Part shown: in pieces, positions 30,568-39,420 of the stretch
Layout: each line of letters begins with the position of its first letter
Position numbering within the stretch: the stretch's first letter is position 1
Source of the DNA: CAZSXU01 sp964610505
GTDB lineage: Bacteria > Arandabacterota > Arandabacteria > JAGLYR01
Assembly: GCA_964610505.1 (NCBI GenBank)
Contig: CAZSXU010000029.1
Location: forward strand, 1-47,757
DNA: 47,757 nt
Direction: 5' to 3'
Translations under genes and position numbers: made by a program
The notes under the pieces: model-generated
Databases searched by the model: none
What the model was told of the DNA's origin: nothing
What the model saw: the letters and a program-made list of their open reading frames with translations, nothing else

Positions 30568-33500
30568 ATGAAACTCCGATGGTTCCACGGTGTCCTGGTC
30601 GCGGCAACCCTCATCCTCTCGGGCCTGGTTCTCTGTGCATTCGCTGAAGCCGGCCCCGAGGCCCGTCTGATGCGGTTTCCGGACATCCACGGCAGTACGA
30701 TCGTGTTTTGCTACGGGGGAGATTTATGGCTTGTGGATGCCTCCGGGGGAGTCGCCAGGCAGCTCACGACCCACGAGGGCCTGGAACGGTTCCCCCGATT
30801 CTCGCCGGAGGGGAAGTACATCGCCTTCTCGGGTGAATACGACGGTAACGTGGACGTCTACGTCATCCCCGCCGAGGGGGGCGAGCCCAAGCGGCTGACC
30901 TACCGGCCCGAGACCGCCACCGTCTCCGAGAGAATGGGCCCCGACGACGTGGTCGTCGACTGGTTCCCCGACGGCGAGACGGTTCTCTTCCGTTCCCGCA
31001 GGGAAGTGTACAACGACTGGCTCGGACGCCTCTACGGCATCGGGCTGGAAGGCGGGCTGCCGGAGCCGCTCTCGATTCCTCACGGCGGCTTCGCCTCTTT
31101 CTCCCCGGACGGGAAGCGGCTGGCCTACTGCCCCATTATGCGCGATTTTAGAACCTGGAAACGATACCGGGGCGGGATGGCCCAGGACGTCTGGATCTAT
31201 GACCTGGCGGCGGATACCGCCGAGCAGATCACGACCGATCCGGCCACGGACCATTTCCCCATGTGGCACGGGGACAAGATCTACTTCGTATCGGACCGGA
31301 ACCTCAAGGAGAACGTCTGGGCCTATGATCTCCGGACAAAGCAGACCACCCGGGTGACGGACCACAAGGATTTTGACGTCCGCTGGCCGGGCTTCGGGCC
31401 CGAGAAAATGGTCTACGAATCCGGCGGACACCTCTATGTGCTCGATTTCGGCTCCGAGCGATCCGAGAAGATTCGCGTCGAGATCCCGGGGGATCGCCCC
31501 CTCACGCGTCCCCATCTCGTGTCCGTCGCCGACAACGTCACCGACTACAATCTCTCGGCCACCGGCAAGCGAGCCCTCCTCGGCGCGCGCGGCGAAGTGT
31601 TCACCGTCCCACCGGAGAAGGGCAACACACGAAACCTGACACAGACGTCCGGAGCACGGGAGAGGTCGTCGCGGTGGTCTCCGGACGGCAAGTGGGTGAG
31701 CTATGTCTCCGACGCCACCGGGGAAGACGAGATCTACATCGTGCCGCAGGACGGGAAGGGAGATCCCATCCGGATCACCACCGACGGCAACTGCGTCAAA
31801 TTCATCCCCTACTGGTCCCCGGATTCGAAGAAGCTGGTCTTCGCCGACAAGAACCTGCGCCTTCACTGGGTGGACATCGACTCGAAGAGAGTCCGCCGGG
31901 TGGACGAGAGCGACGTCTGGGAGATTCGTGATTACTGCTGGTCGCCCGACTCCAAGTGGATTGCCTATGCGAAGCCCGACAACAACTTCTTCTACTCGAT
32001 CTATCTCTACAACCTGGGCTCCGGGAAAGTGACTCGGGTCACGGGACCCGGCACGGATGATGCGGATCCGGCGTTCGATCCTGAAGGGAAGTTCCTCTAC
32101 TTCATCTCCGAGCGTGATTTCAGCCCGACGCTGGGCTCCTTCGAATCCAACTTCACCTACAACCAGCTGAGCCGTGTGTACGTCGTGACTCTTCAGGCGG
32201 ACACCCCCTCTCCCTTCGCGCCCGAGAGTGACGAAGAAGAACCCAAGGAGGAGGAGTCGAAGGACAAGAAGGATGACGACAAGAAGAAGGATGAGGAGGA
32301 CGGGACCCCCGACGTCGAGATCGACCTCGAAGGAATCATGACCCGGGTGGTCGCCCTTCCCATCGATCCGACCGACATCTACTGGGTCATCGCCGACAAG
32401 GGCAAGGTGTTCTACTTCGGCGACGGGGACGGTGACGGACCGAGCGGCTTCTTTCGCGTCTACGATCTCGAGGAGAAAAAGGACGAAATCGTGATCTCGG
32501 GCGTCAGCGGAGTGGACGTGTCCCATGATCGCAAGAAGGTGATCTACTCCAGCGGCGGCACATATGGGATCATCGACGCGAAGCCGGGCGGCAGCGTGGG
32601 TGACGGGAAGCTGGATCTCTCCGGGCTCGAGATGATGCTGGACCCGCGGGCCGAATGGAAACAGATGTTCGAGGAGGTCTGGCGCCTGGAGCGAGACTAT
32701 TTCTACGCGCCCAACATGCACGGCTACGACTGGCGGGCGATTCACGATCAATATGAGCCCCTCGTTGAACACGTGGCGCACCGTAACGACCTCAGCTATG
32801 TCCTCTCAGAGATGGTGAGCGAGCTCTGCTGTTCGCACACCTATGTCGGCGGCGGCGAGATGCCGAGGCCCGAGACGGTGGACATCGGTTTCCTCGGCGT
32901 CGATTTCGAGCTCGACAAGAAGAGCGGTCTGTTCCGCTTCAAGAAGATCTACCCCGGAGAGAACTGGAACGAGAGACTGCGTTCGCCACTGACGGAACCG
33001 GGCGTAGCCGTGAAGGAGGGGGACTATCTCCTGGCGGTCAACGGGAAACCCCTCCGCCATCCGGCGAATCCCTACAGCCTGTTCCAGAACACGCTGGGAA
33101 CCAGCGTGACCCTCAAGGTCAACAAGCGGGACGGCGAGAAGGGCGCTCGTGAGGTCGAGGTCAAACCCATCCGGGACGAGAGCTACCTCCGCTACACGAA
33201 CTGGCTCGAGAACAACCGCCGGAAGGTCGACGAGGCCTCGGGCGGGCGTGTGGGCTATCTGCACATTCCGGACATGAGCCTCGAAGGCTTGAACGAATGG
33301 GCCAAGCGCTACTACGCGCAGATCCGCAAGGAGGGCCTCATCATCGATGTCCGAGCCAACGGCGGTGGTTTTGTTTCGGAGATGATTCTCGAGCGGTTGA
33401 GGCGGCAAACGGTGGGGATGTCGGCGCCGAGGAATTCGAAGAACAACTTCACCTACCCGCCGGCTTCCTACTACGGACATCTAGTCTGCCTGTGCGATCA

Positions 33501-33849
33501 GAATTCCGCGTCCGACGGTGACTACTTCCCCTACTACTTCAAGGAGTTCGAGCTGGGGCCCGTCATCGGCAAGCGGACGTGGGGCGGCGTAGTCGGCATC
33601 AGGGGATTCACACGGCTTGTCGATGGCGGCTACGTGACGCGGCCCGAGATCGCAGGTTTCGGGATGGACAGTGAGTGGATCATCGAGAACCACGGCGTCG
33701 AGCCCGACATCGTGGTGGAGAATCCTCCCGAGGCTCTCGTCCGCGGCCAGGATCCGCAGCTGGAGAAGGGCATTGAGGTCATCCTGGACATGATCGAGAG
33801 AGAACCAAAGCCACTGCCCGCGCGGCCGAGGTACGAACCCCGGCCATGA
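30568..33849 (+). CDS. Tricorn protease homologue (S41-type), exported
   Basis: This 1093-residue protein begins with a signal peptide (MKLRWFHGVLVAATLILSGL). Two beta-propellers follow (repeated SPDGKRLAY, SPDGKWVSYVSD, SPDSKKLVF blades). An acidic linker of about 30 residues (EEEPKEEESKDKKDDDKKKD) precedes the C1/PDZ/C2 catalytic part. Candidate active residues are Ser756-His757 (CSHTYVG) and the nucleophile Ser982-Asp983 (QNSASDGDYFPYYF), matching tricorn, with the PDZ segment GVAVKEGDYLLAVNGKPL. Tricorn trims oligopeptides. An N-terminal signal suggests a periplasmic role with the OPT transporter, which is inferred. ATG at 30568 follows AGGAGGTGTTCC. A frame 7 codons longer lacks support. 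Confidence 0.94.
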   Translation: MKLRWFHGVLVAATLILSGLVLCAFAEAGPEARLMRFPDIHGSTIVFCYGGDLWLVDASGGVARQLTTHEGLERFPRFSPEGKYIAFSGEYDGNVDVYVIPAEGGEPKRLTYRPETATVSERMGPDDVVVDWFPDGETVLFRSRREVYNDWLGRLYGIGLEGGLPEPLSIPHGGFASFSPDGKRLAYCPIMRDFRTWKRYRGGMAQDVWIYDLAADTAEQITTDPATDHFPMWHGDKIYFVSDRNLKENVWAYDLRTKQTTRVTDHKDFDVRWPGFGPEKMVYESGGHLYVLDFGSERSEKIRVEIPGDRPLTRPHLVSVADNVTDYNLSATGKRALLGARGEVFTVPPEKGNTRNLTQTSGARERSSRWSPDGKWVSYVSDATGEDEIYIVPQDGKGDPIRITTDGNCVKFIPYWSPDSKKLVFADKNLRLHWVDIDSKRVRRVDESDVWEIRDYCWSPDSKWIAYAKPDNNFFYSIYLYNLGSGKVTRVTGPGTDDADPAFDPEGKFLYFISERDFSPTLGSFESNFTYNQLSRVYVVTLQADTPSPFAPESDEEEPKEEESKDKKDDDKKKDEEDGTPDVEIDLEGIMTRVVALPIDPTDIYWVIADKGKVFYFGDGDGDGPSGFFRVYDLEEKKDEIVISGVSGVDVSHDRKKVIYSSGGTYGIIDAKPGGSVGDGKLDLSGLEMMLDPRAEWKQMFEEVWRLERDYFYAPNMHGYDWRAIHDQYEPLVEHVAHRNDLSYVLSEMVSELCCSHTYVGGGEMPRPETVDIGFLGVDFELDKKSGLFRFKKIYPGENWNERLRSPLTEPGVAVKEGDYLLAVNGKPLRHPANPYSLFQNTLGTSVTLKVNKRDGEKGAREVEVKPIRDESYLRYTNWLENNRRKVDEASGGRVGYLHIPDMSLEGLNEWAKRYYAQIRKEGLIIDVRANGGGFVSEMILERLRRQTVGMSAPRNSKNNFTYPPASYYGHLVCLCDQNSASDGDYFPYYFKEFELGPVIGKRTWGGVVGIRGFTRLVDGGYVTRPEIAGFGMDSEWIIENHGVEPDIVVENPPEALVRGQDPQLEKGIEVILDMIEREPKPLPARPRYEPRP

Positions 33850-33918
33850 GGCCAGGCCTGGGTTCTGAGTTGTGCATTCGGGGTTGTGGGTTCTGGGTTC
33901 TGAGGAAGAAGTGAACAC

Positions 33919-33945
33919 TTCGGGGCGCTCTGTGAGCGCCCCGAA
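33919..33945. terminator. Perfect 12-bp hairpin between convergent genes
   Basis: TTCGGGGCGCTC (33919-33930) pairs perfectly with 33934-33945 around TGT. An AATCTGTGGCC box overlaps its right edge. No T-run follows in either direction, so termination efficiency is uncertain. Confidence 0.5.
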
Positions 33946-33987
33946 TCTGTGGCCAGCCTTGGGTTAGCTCGTCCTCCCGCCCTCCCC

Positions 33988-34869
33988 TCAGCGGAACTCG
34001 TAGAAGATCACGCCGTCGAAAAGAGGCCCCCCGCCCTCGGGGAAGAGGTACGGAAAAAACGGCTGGCGAATCACGCAACCTCTCTCGGACGACCCGTGCA
34101 CGAAGTCATGCCCGTCCAAGAGCATGCCCTCGTGGGCCGTGACGAGGCCCAGGTCAAAGTAGGTCTCCCTTACCAAGCCGACGCCCGCGACGCAAGGAAG
34201 CCGGCCCAGAAGATCCTCGGTCAGCTCCCCGGCGGGGACGTACGTCGCCGTAACCGGCTTCTCCCACGGAATGGCAAGAAGTCGCGTGCCGTCCGCCATC
34301 CGGTTGAGAAGAACGTTCGCCTCCTTGACGGGCGCGTCCCCGGCGACCCGGGCGGTGATCTCCCGGAAGTAGGGAGACGCCCGGAGGCGGTCCACCGTGA
34401 AGTGAAGACGGTTCTCATACCGGGTGGGCCGATCTCCATTGACCTCCCGGTAGTTCGCCTGCGCCATATTCTGCCGGGCCTCCGTGAGCGAGGAAGCGTG
34501 CCCCATGGCGGCCTGGGTCAGGATAAACACGGTACAGTCCGTGCTGTCCACCCGGAAGAGGGGATCCGGATCCCTCCCTGCGCCTTCGCCAAGGCAGTCC
34601 CTCCGGTAGGGAGTGCCGATTCGGCGAAGGGCCAGAATGCGCAGACGGTCCTCGAGAGAGGGAAAGTCGGAAGCCAGACGCGCCAATAGATGATCCAGCT
34701 CGGTGTCCGATAGAGTATGGAGCGTGGGTTCGTCAGGGAATCTCACCGGCTCCATGTGTTGCTCATGGCGATGGAGAAGGTTGGAGGGAATCGCCAGAAT
34801 GAGACCGATGATCACCAGGCCCAGCAACACCAGGGAAACCACCAGAACAGCCGAACGGGAGGTCGACAT
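33988..34869 (-). CDS. DUF1460-type N-acetylmuramoyl-L-alanine amidase-like protein, membrane anchored
   Basis: This 293-residue protein has one N-terminal membrane segment (VLVVSLVLLGLVIIGLILAI) and a periplasmic NlpC/P60-like domain. Family features are RRIGTPYRRDCLGEG, the catalytic Cys in RVDSTDCTVF, and a His in HDFVHGSSERGCV. DUF1460 proteins are linked to cell-wall peptide processing, and the exact bond cleaved is unknown. I took the ATG at 34869, preceded by CGGAG. A TTG at 34890 in the same frame is a weaker option. Tricorn ends convergently on the other strand. Confidence 0.82.
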   Translation of the reverse strand: MSTSRSAVLVVSLVLLGLVIIGLILAIPSNLLHRHEQHMEPVRFPDEPTLHTLSDTELDHLLARLASDFPSLEDRLRILALRRIGTPYRRDCLGEGAGRDPDPLFRVDSTDCTVFILTQAAMGHASSLTEARQNMAQANYREVNGDRPTRYENRLHFTVDRLRASPYFREITARVAGDAPVKEANVLLNRMADGTRLLAIPWEKPVTATYVPAGELTEDLLGRLPCVAGVGLVRETYFDLGLVTAHEGMLLDGHDFVHGSSERGCVIRQPFFPYLFPEGGGPLFDGVIFYEFR

Positions 34870-34945
34870 GGCAGCTCCGCGGGGCAACAAAATGAGTCAG
34901 AGGTGAGGGCCGGACGTCTCGCCTATTCGCCCTTTCGCCCTTTCG

Positions 34946-35695
34946 CTATTGGTTCTTGGATGCCTGCCGAATGAGATCCTGGCCGACAATCGGATCCAGG
35001 TACGCGACCGCATTCTTGACCACGGTGGCGGAGATGTCTCGACGGCCGATGTGGGTCTTCAGGAACTTCTCCAGCAGCTCGGGATGATAGCGGCCGATGG
35101 TTTTGAGCCCCCAGCCGACTCCTTTGAGAACCACGTCGTCATCGCTTCCCATGAGAGGAAGCGTAAGCTCCAGGAGCCGACCCGTCTGGTCCACGTCGCG
35201 GACTTCCTCGCTGAAGAACTGGACGGCGGCCCCGACCGCCCGGCGCACCCACTTGCTCTCATCATGACTCAGGTTCTTCAGCACCCCGACCGTCTGATCG
35301 AAGTATCTGACCAGTGCCTCACCCAGCACACTCTGGCCGACGAAATCGGCGGTTTCGTAGCTCTCTCCCTGCGCGATGTAGGTGCGGGCCCGGTCGCAGC
35401 ATTGATCGAAATGAGTCTCCAGCATCTTGCTCAGGGCTTTGCCCACGATCACGGTGCACCCGGAGGATTGCTTGGCGATCATCTCGTCGAAGGCCCGGAA
35501 GTAGCGTTCCGGGTCCTTGGCCGCCTCTTCGCCCAGGATTTCGCCGAACAGCGCCAGGGAGTCGTCGGATAGCTTTGACTTCAGAACCGGCTGGAGACAG
35601 CTCCAGAAGGCACCGAGATCGTCTTCGGAGAGATAGGCACTGCATTCGAGGGCGAGCTCGGCCGCCCGCTGTGAAGAAAGTCTCCCCTCGTCCAT
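34946..35695 (-). CDS. AlkD-like HEAT-repeat protein (DNA alkylation repair family)
   Basis: This 249-residue, almost wholly alpha-helical protein is built of HEAT-like repeats. Segments such as NLSHDESKWVRRAVGAAVQFF, LPLMGSDDDVVLKGVGWGL and IGRRDISATVVKNAVAYLDP are typical of the AlkC/AlkD superfamily of DNA glycosylases, in which aromatic and acidic residues on the concave face act on alkylated bases. The key residues were not confirmed here, so glycosylase activity is an inference. Start ATG at 35695 follows GGAGGGTT. A frame 47 codons longer is open but lacks a ribosome site. The stop codon TAG lies inside a stuttering GGGCGAAA repeat. Confidence 0.78.
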   Translation of the reverse strand: MDEGRLSSQRAAELALECSAYLSEDDLGAFWSCLQPVLKSKLSDDSLALFGEILGEEAAKDPERYFRAFDEMIAKQSSGCTVIVGKALSKMLETHFDQCCDRARTYIAQGESYETADFVGQSVLGEALVRYFDQTVGVLKNLSHDESKWVRRAVGAAVQFFSEEVRDVDQTGRLLELTLPLMGSDDDVVLKGVGWGLKTIGRYHPELLEKFLKTHIGRRDISATVVKNAVAYLDPIVGQDLIRQASKNQ

Positions 35696-36071
35696 AACCC
35701 TCCGATCCGTGCGGATTCCGTGAATCCCGTCGGGAGTCGCCCGGCGGCGGAACAGAGCGGATTCGCTGCGCCCTTCCGCCGCCCCAGGATCGACCGGCGC
35801 CAATTCTACCAAACGGCCCGGAATGGTCAATCTCATTCGGCAACTCGGATTGCGGGGTCTCCCTTTGTAACAGGTAGAATCCGTGGTTTCGGAGTTAGGA
35901 TCTTGACTCGCCGTCCCGCAGTCTATAATGCCTTTTTCCTGGATCTATTCTCTATTGTCTATTTTCCATTGTCTGCTTTTCAATTTTCTCCTTCTCTCTT
36001 TGTGCGGACTTTCGTAGTCTGTTCCCGAGCCCCGAAACTCCACCCGCAGCACGTAGAGGGAGGGCCGAGTC
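35696..36071. other. Non-coding stretch between divergent genes
   Basis: It holds a promoter candidate at 35903-35929 and an AT-rich stutter (35940-35990) of TTCTCTATTGTCTATTTTCC-like words. No gene is supported. Confidence 0.55.
35903..35929 (+). promoter_or_regulatory. Candidate promoter for the CxxC protein and DAC genes
   Basis: TTGACT (35903-35908), a short 15-bp spacer and a perfect TATAAT (35924-35929). The leader is about 135 bases and AT-rich. Confidence 0.45.
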
Positions 36072-36503
36072 TTGCCGATCGTCAACGGAAAGTACGAAGC
36101 CAAACTGTCCACCGTTTTCAAGACCCCAAAGGAAGGCGTCCAGGCCATCAAGAAGAGACTGGAAAAAGCCAAGAGGGTCCGGGTGAGCGCGATTCCGATG
36201 TCCCTTCTGGACGAACTTCTCCCGCTGGTCAAGACCAAGGATTTCATGGTGATTCTTCCGCGGGGGCAGAAACCCAAGAAGGCGCAGAAGGATGTTGGAG
36301 ATGTTGCGGTGACGGCGTCAAGGATCTACGTGGATTTCAAGGGAACCGAGGCCAACGCCGGCTCCATCACCTTCTCCGACGTCATGTTCAGCATCCTGTG
36401 GACCAAGGACAAGATCCTCCAGATCGAGACGATGGAGTACCCCAAGTGCGTCAAGTGCATGCACGGCACTTTCGACGTGGCATGGCGGTACGCGAAGAAA
36501 TGA
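36072..36503 (+). CDS. Small basic protein with a C-terminal CxxC, function unknown
   Basis: This 143-residue protein begins with a TTG codon: GGGAGGG lies 7 bases upstream and no ATG is nearby. It is Lys-rich and has alternating beta strands and helices (AKRVRVSAIPMSLLDELLPLV, DFMVILPRGQKPKK, SRIYVDFKGTEANAGSI, FSILWTKDKILQIETMEYP). It ends with KCVKCMHGTFDVAWRYAKK, a possible metal-binding CxxC. The pattern hints at a phospholipase-D/TrmB-like sensor half-domain, but I am not sure and make no functional claim. It lies 87 bases before the DAC protein on the same strand and may be co-transcribed. Confidence 0.7.
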   Translation: MPIVNGKYEAKLSTVFKTPKEGVQAIKKRLEKAKRVRVSAIPMSLLDELLPLVKTKDFMVILPRGQKPKKAQKDVGDVAVTASRIYVDFKGTEANAGSITFSDVMFSILWTKDKILQIETMEYPKCVKCMHGTFDVAWRYAKK

Positions 36504-36518
36504 CCGGGCGAAGACCTC

Positions 36519-36552
36519 AGCCACAGATTTCACAGATGAACACGGATTGAAA
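36519..36552 (+). repeat. CACAGATT box after the CxxC protein gene
   Basis: GCCACAGATTTCACAGAT followed by GAACACGGATTGAAATC. Single orientation, 20 bases after the stop codon. Confidence 0.6.
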
Positions 36553-36590
36553 TCAAGAATCCGGAGACAAATGGCAAGAGGGGCGCACGC

Positions 36591-37970
36591 ATGTCATTCA
36601 CCTATCCCACAGACCTGATCCCCCGCCTCCGAAAGGTCTGGCTCGAGCGTCGGGCCAGGAGGCAGCAGACGCCGCTTCTGCCCCGGGGGAACCGCCTCTC
36701 ACAGTTCCTTGAAGTTGCGTACCACGCGAGTCTCCTGTCGGAAGAGCGAAGGAAAATCCGATTCCGCCTGGCGGCCATCACCCGGAAGGCCGCCTATGTG
36801 GAAGCCGGGGCCGCAGGTGTCCACCGCAAGTTCGAACTGGTGGAGTTCGCCAGGCCGCGGGAGTTCTCGGTGAGCGAGATCCTCCGTTTGGCGCCGGCCA
36901 CCGACGTGACAAGGACCCTCATCTGTGTCCAGCCCGCATCTCCAAGAACCCGCGGGAGGAAGGACGCTCCCGATTCATCATCCGAATCCGGGAACTCCGT
37001 GACGCCCTTCGAGATCTGGGGTCTCCTCCACACCGGTTCCTCGTGGTGGGAGTTCACCCACGGAGAATGTCTCATCGGCATTCCTCCCCCCAACTGCTTC
37101 ACGGTCTCCAGCACGGAACCGGGCAACCTCGCCGTGTCCCACGAGGGCGACGTTCTCCTCAGCCTCCGTCAGGGCGAAATCGTAGCGCCTTCCGGAGAGG
37201 TTCTGGATCAAGGTCCCATCTCGGATTTCCTTCGCGCCTCGCAAAACGGCATCTACGGATCCGCCTGCAGAGAAATCGGCGCGGACCGGTACGATTGCAC
37301 GGGACAGGACGATCGCTACCCGACACACGTGTTCAACAATTTCATCGAGAGAATTCTCTTCCAGATTCGAGAGAAACGCCACGGCGGGACCCTCCTGATC
37401 GTCCCCAACGACCTCAACGTCGAGAGTCCCGAACTCATGATTCGCCTGCTGGTCAAGTACCCCTCGACCTACGACAACGCATGGCCCCTCCTGGTCTCTT
37501 CTCTGGTGCTTCACCGGAAATACTTCGATCTGTACCTGCCCCTCTGGAACCAGAAGTCGGACATCCCGGTGGAGCGCTACCAGCAGCTCTCCCTCATCGA
37601 AGCCGAGCGGGAGGAGATCCAGCACCGGATCTCCGACTCCGTGACGCTTCTGGCGTCCACCTCCGGCGTCGACGGCGCCGTGGTTATTACCGATCGGCTT
37701 CGCCTCCTGGGGTTCGGGGCCGAGGTGATCGCGTCCTTCCCGGAGCTCAAGAACATCCGGGTGGCCCGCGATCCATTCGCCAAGACCACGCACTCGCTGT
37801 CCATCGATTCTTTCGGGACCCGCCATCGCTCCGCCTTCCGTTTTTGTTCCAGCTTCGAGAACAGTGTGGCCTTCGTCGTCTCGCAGGATGGGGGCGTGAA
37901 GGCGGTCAAGCGCGTCGACGACCGGCTGATCCTCTGGCCGGATATCAACTTCGGACCGATGGGGATCTGA
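36591..37970 (+). CDS. DisA/DAC-fold protein with DACNV-like N-terminal sensor (putative c-di-AMP synthase)
   Basis: This 459-residue cytoplasmic protein has no membrane segment. The C-terminal 130 residues carry the diadenylate cyclase signature: Asp361-Gly362-Ala363 (SGVDGAVVITDRLRLLGFG) and Arg411-His412-Arg413 (FGTRHRSAFRFC), followed by NSVAFVVSQDGGVKAV as in DisA and CdaA. The N-terminal region (LIPRLRKVWLERRARRQQ onward, YDCTGQDDRYPTHVFNNFIERI) matches, as I recall, the DACNV sensor domain. If active it would make c-di-AMP from two ATP molecules, but c-di-AMP sensing without synthesis is possible. ATG at 36591 has a GAGGGG site. A CACAGATT box (36519-36552) precedes it. Confidence 0.8.
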   Translation: MSFTYPTDLIPRLRKVWLERRARRQQTPLLPRGNRLSQFLEVAYHASLLSEERRKIRFRLAAITRKAAYVEAGAAGVHRKFELVEFARPREFSVSEILRLAPATDVTRTLICVQPASPRTRGRKDAPDSSSESGNSVTPFEIWGLLHTGSSWWEFTHGECLIGIPPPNCFTVSSTEPGNLAVSHEGDVLLSLRQGEIVAPSGEVLDQGPISDFLRASQNGIYGSACREIGADRYDCTGQDDRYPTHVFNNFIERILFQIREKRHGGTLLIVPNDLNVESPELMIRLLVKYPSTYDNAWPLLVSSLVLHRKYFDLYLPLWNQKSDIPVERYQQLSLIEAEREEIQHRISDSVTLLASTSGVDGAVVITDRLRLLGFGAEVIASFPELKNIRVARDPFAKTTHSLSIDSFGTRHRSAFRFCSSFENSVAFVVSQDGGVKAVKRVDDRLILWPDINFGPMGI

Positions 37971-38003
37971 GGTGACGCGGGGGCAAGACTACAACCCGAA
38001 GGA

Positions 38004-38040
38004 ATAGCCACAGATGTCACAAATGTTGACGGATTCCGAA
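38004..38040 (+). repeat. CACAGATT box after the DAC gene
   Basis: ATAGCCACAGATGTCACAAATG, then ACGGATTCCGAAC, about 30 bases after the stop of the DAC gene. A CGTCCTGAGCAGCCGCCG word follows at 38056-38073. Confidence 0.6.
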
Positions 38041-38097
38041 CCGAGCGCCCACCGATCGTCCTGAGCAGCCGCCGCGTCCCCGGAATACATCGAGCTT

Positions 38098-38697
38098 TCA
38101 CACTGCCGCGAATCGCCGTGCTTCCGGAGTCCACGGACTGGCCGAGCGGAGGGCCCGAACCACGTCACCCGGTTGGTCCACGACTTGCCACATCTCGCGA
38201 TGGCGGGGATCCATGAATCGTTCATCCACGCAGGCGTTGAGCTGCTGAATGAGCGGATCAAAGAACCCATCGGTGTTCACGATAACGATGGGACCCAGAT
38301 ACTGGCCGAGCCGTTTCCTGGTGAAAGCTTCCATCAGCTCTTCCAGCGTGCCCGATCCACCCGGAAGGGCGACGACGGCGTCCGAGGCCCTGATCATCTG
38401 ATCCTTGCGGTCCGCCATGTCTTTGACGACCACGAGGTCGGAGAGCCCCAGGTGCTGCCATTCCAGATCGATCATGAAGTAGGGGATATAGCCGACGACC
38501 AGGCCGCCAGCGGCCAGCGCCCCGTCCGCAAGGTGACCCATCGAACCCACCCGCCCGCCGCCATAGATAATGGTGTACCCTTTTCCGCCGAGTACCGCAC
38601 CCAGCTCTGCCGCGGCCCCGTGATAGCGGGGATCGCATTGACGGCTCGACGCGCAAAAGACGCAGATGGATCGGATTCTTTTTCTTTTTCCGCTCAT
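38098..38697 (-). CDS. LOG-family (TIGR00730) nucleoside-5'-monophosphate phosphoribohydrolase-like protein
   Basis: This 199-residue Rossmann-fold protein begins IRSICVFCASS and carries YTIIYGGGRVGSMGHLADGA plus the diagnostic LPGGSGTLEELMEAF (PGGxGTxxE). LOG enzymes release a base or ribose 5-phosphate from cytokinin ribotide or purine nucleotides, and most bacterial members act on unknown nucleotides. The ATG at 38697 gives the usual compact length; an ATG at 38724 is also open. The promoter candidate at 38745-38773 fits both. Its downstream neighbour, the DAC gene, is convergent. Confidence 0.92.
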   Translation of the reverse strand: MSGKRKRIRSICVFCASSRQCDPRYHGAAAELGAVLGGKGYTIIYGGGRVGSMGHLADGALAAGGLVVGYIPYFMIDLEWQHLGLSDLVVVKDMADRKDQMIRASDAVVALPGGSGTLEELMEAFTRKRLGQYLGPIVIVNTDGFFDPLIQQLNACVDERFMDPRHREMWQVVDQPGDVVRALRSASPWTPEARRFAAV

Positions 38698-38744
38698 TGG
38701 ACGGATCCTGTTCTCCCGATACATGTCCCTGATTCTCGCAGCAG

Positions 38745-38773
38745 ATAATACGCTGGCGAGACGCCTGTGACAA
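38745..38773 (-). promoter_or_regulatory. Candidate promoter for the LOG-family gene
   Basis: On the minus strand TTGTCA (38773-38768), a 17-bp spacer and TATTAT (38750-38745). Confidence 0.5.
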
Positions 38774-38842
38774 TTCCTCATTCTGCATTTGGTCGGCGCC
38801 GTCAGCGGGGTCGGCCTAGTGTAATGCTACGGCGGCCATCCG

Positions 38843-38936
38843 TCATCCCGGGATCGCGACCCCGGATCCAGAAGTACTCCCGAGGGGACACATCATCACA
38901 GAAGTGTCAAATGCCCATTATGGCCCCTCCGGCCTG
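38843..38936. repeat. Dispersed hairpin repeat with a diverged copy of the TCACAGAAGT repeat
   Basis: CATCCCGGGATCGCGACCCC resembles the widespread GTCATTCCCGCG type of repeat. The second part, TCACAGAAGTGTCAAATG (38895 on), is a diverged relative of the repeats at 39380-39420 and 42457-42497. Confidence 0.55.
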
Positions 38937-39112
38937 CAAAGAGGCACCCCGGCACCCAGCACGCCAGGGTTCCGAATCTGCGAGATCGAGATCCTCGTTG
39001 AAGACGCGCCCACATCGCGAGATTGGGTCACTCCACGAGACAGCGCGTCTCTACGCAGACCGGAACCCTCCGCCTAGGTTGATAACCAAGACAGAGGTCA
39101 TACCGCGCCCTT

Positions 39113-39163
39113 CGATTTTCGAGCGTCAGGGGACATTGTCCCCACAAACGCCTGCGAAAATCG
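39113..39163. repeat. Cruciform-like imperfect palindrome
   Basis: Outer arms CGATTTTCG/CGAAAATCG, a middle GCGT/ACGC and an inner GGGGAC-ATT-GTCCCC hairpin are stacked in 51 bases. It is non-coding and isolated, and resembles a REP-type element. Confidence 0.5.
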
Positions 39164-39330
39164 GAATAGCGTAATGTGGTTTCCTGGGCGGTCGCCTACC
39201 TTAAGTGGACGTTTTCGAGCCGCGTGGCGGCGCGCCGGCTCGGAATCGAACGGAGATCTCACCGGCCACTGTGGGCTCAAACGGGTACTTCCACACACAG
39301 TGAGGTACAAACCTGCCAGGCTAGTCCCTA

Positions 39331-39420
39331 GTCTGTCCTGAGCTTGCCGAAGTGGAGAACGGTCCCGGCGCAGCAAGTTATCACAGAAGTATCAAACGCG
39401 TATTCCATCCCGCGATGGCC
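39331..39420 (+). repeat. Direct repeat left of the EndA-type nuclease gene
   Basis: The block holds GTCCTGAGC, CCGGCGCAGCAA, TTATCACAGAAGTATC, AAACGCGTATT and TCCCGCGATGGCC in this order. The same words, in the same order and strand, occur at 42390-42497, so the two copies bracket the nuclease gene. The last 56 bases are roughly 90% identical. Confidence 0.8.
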
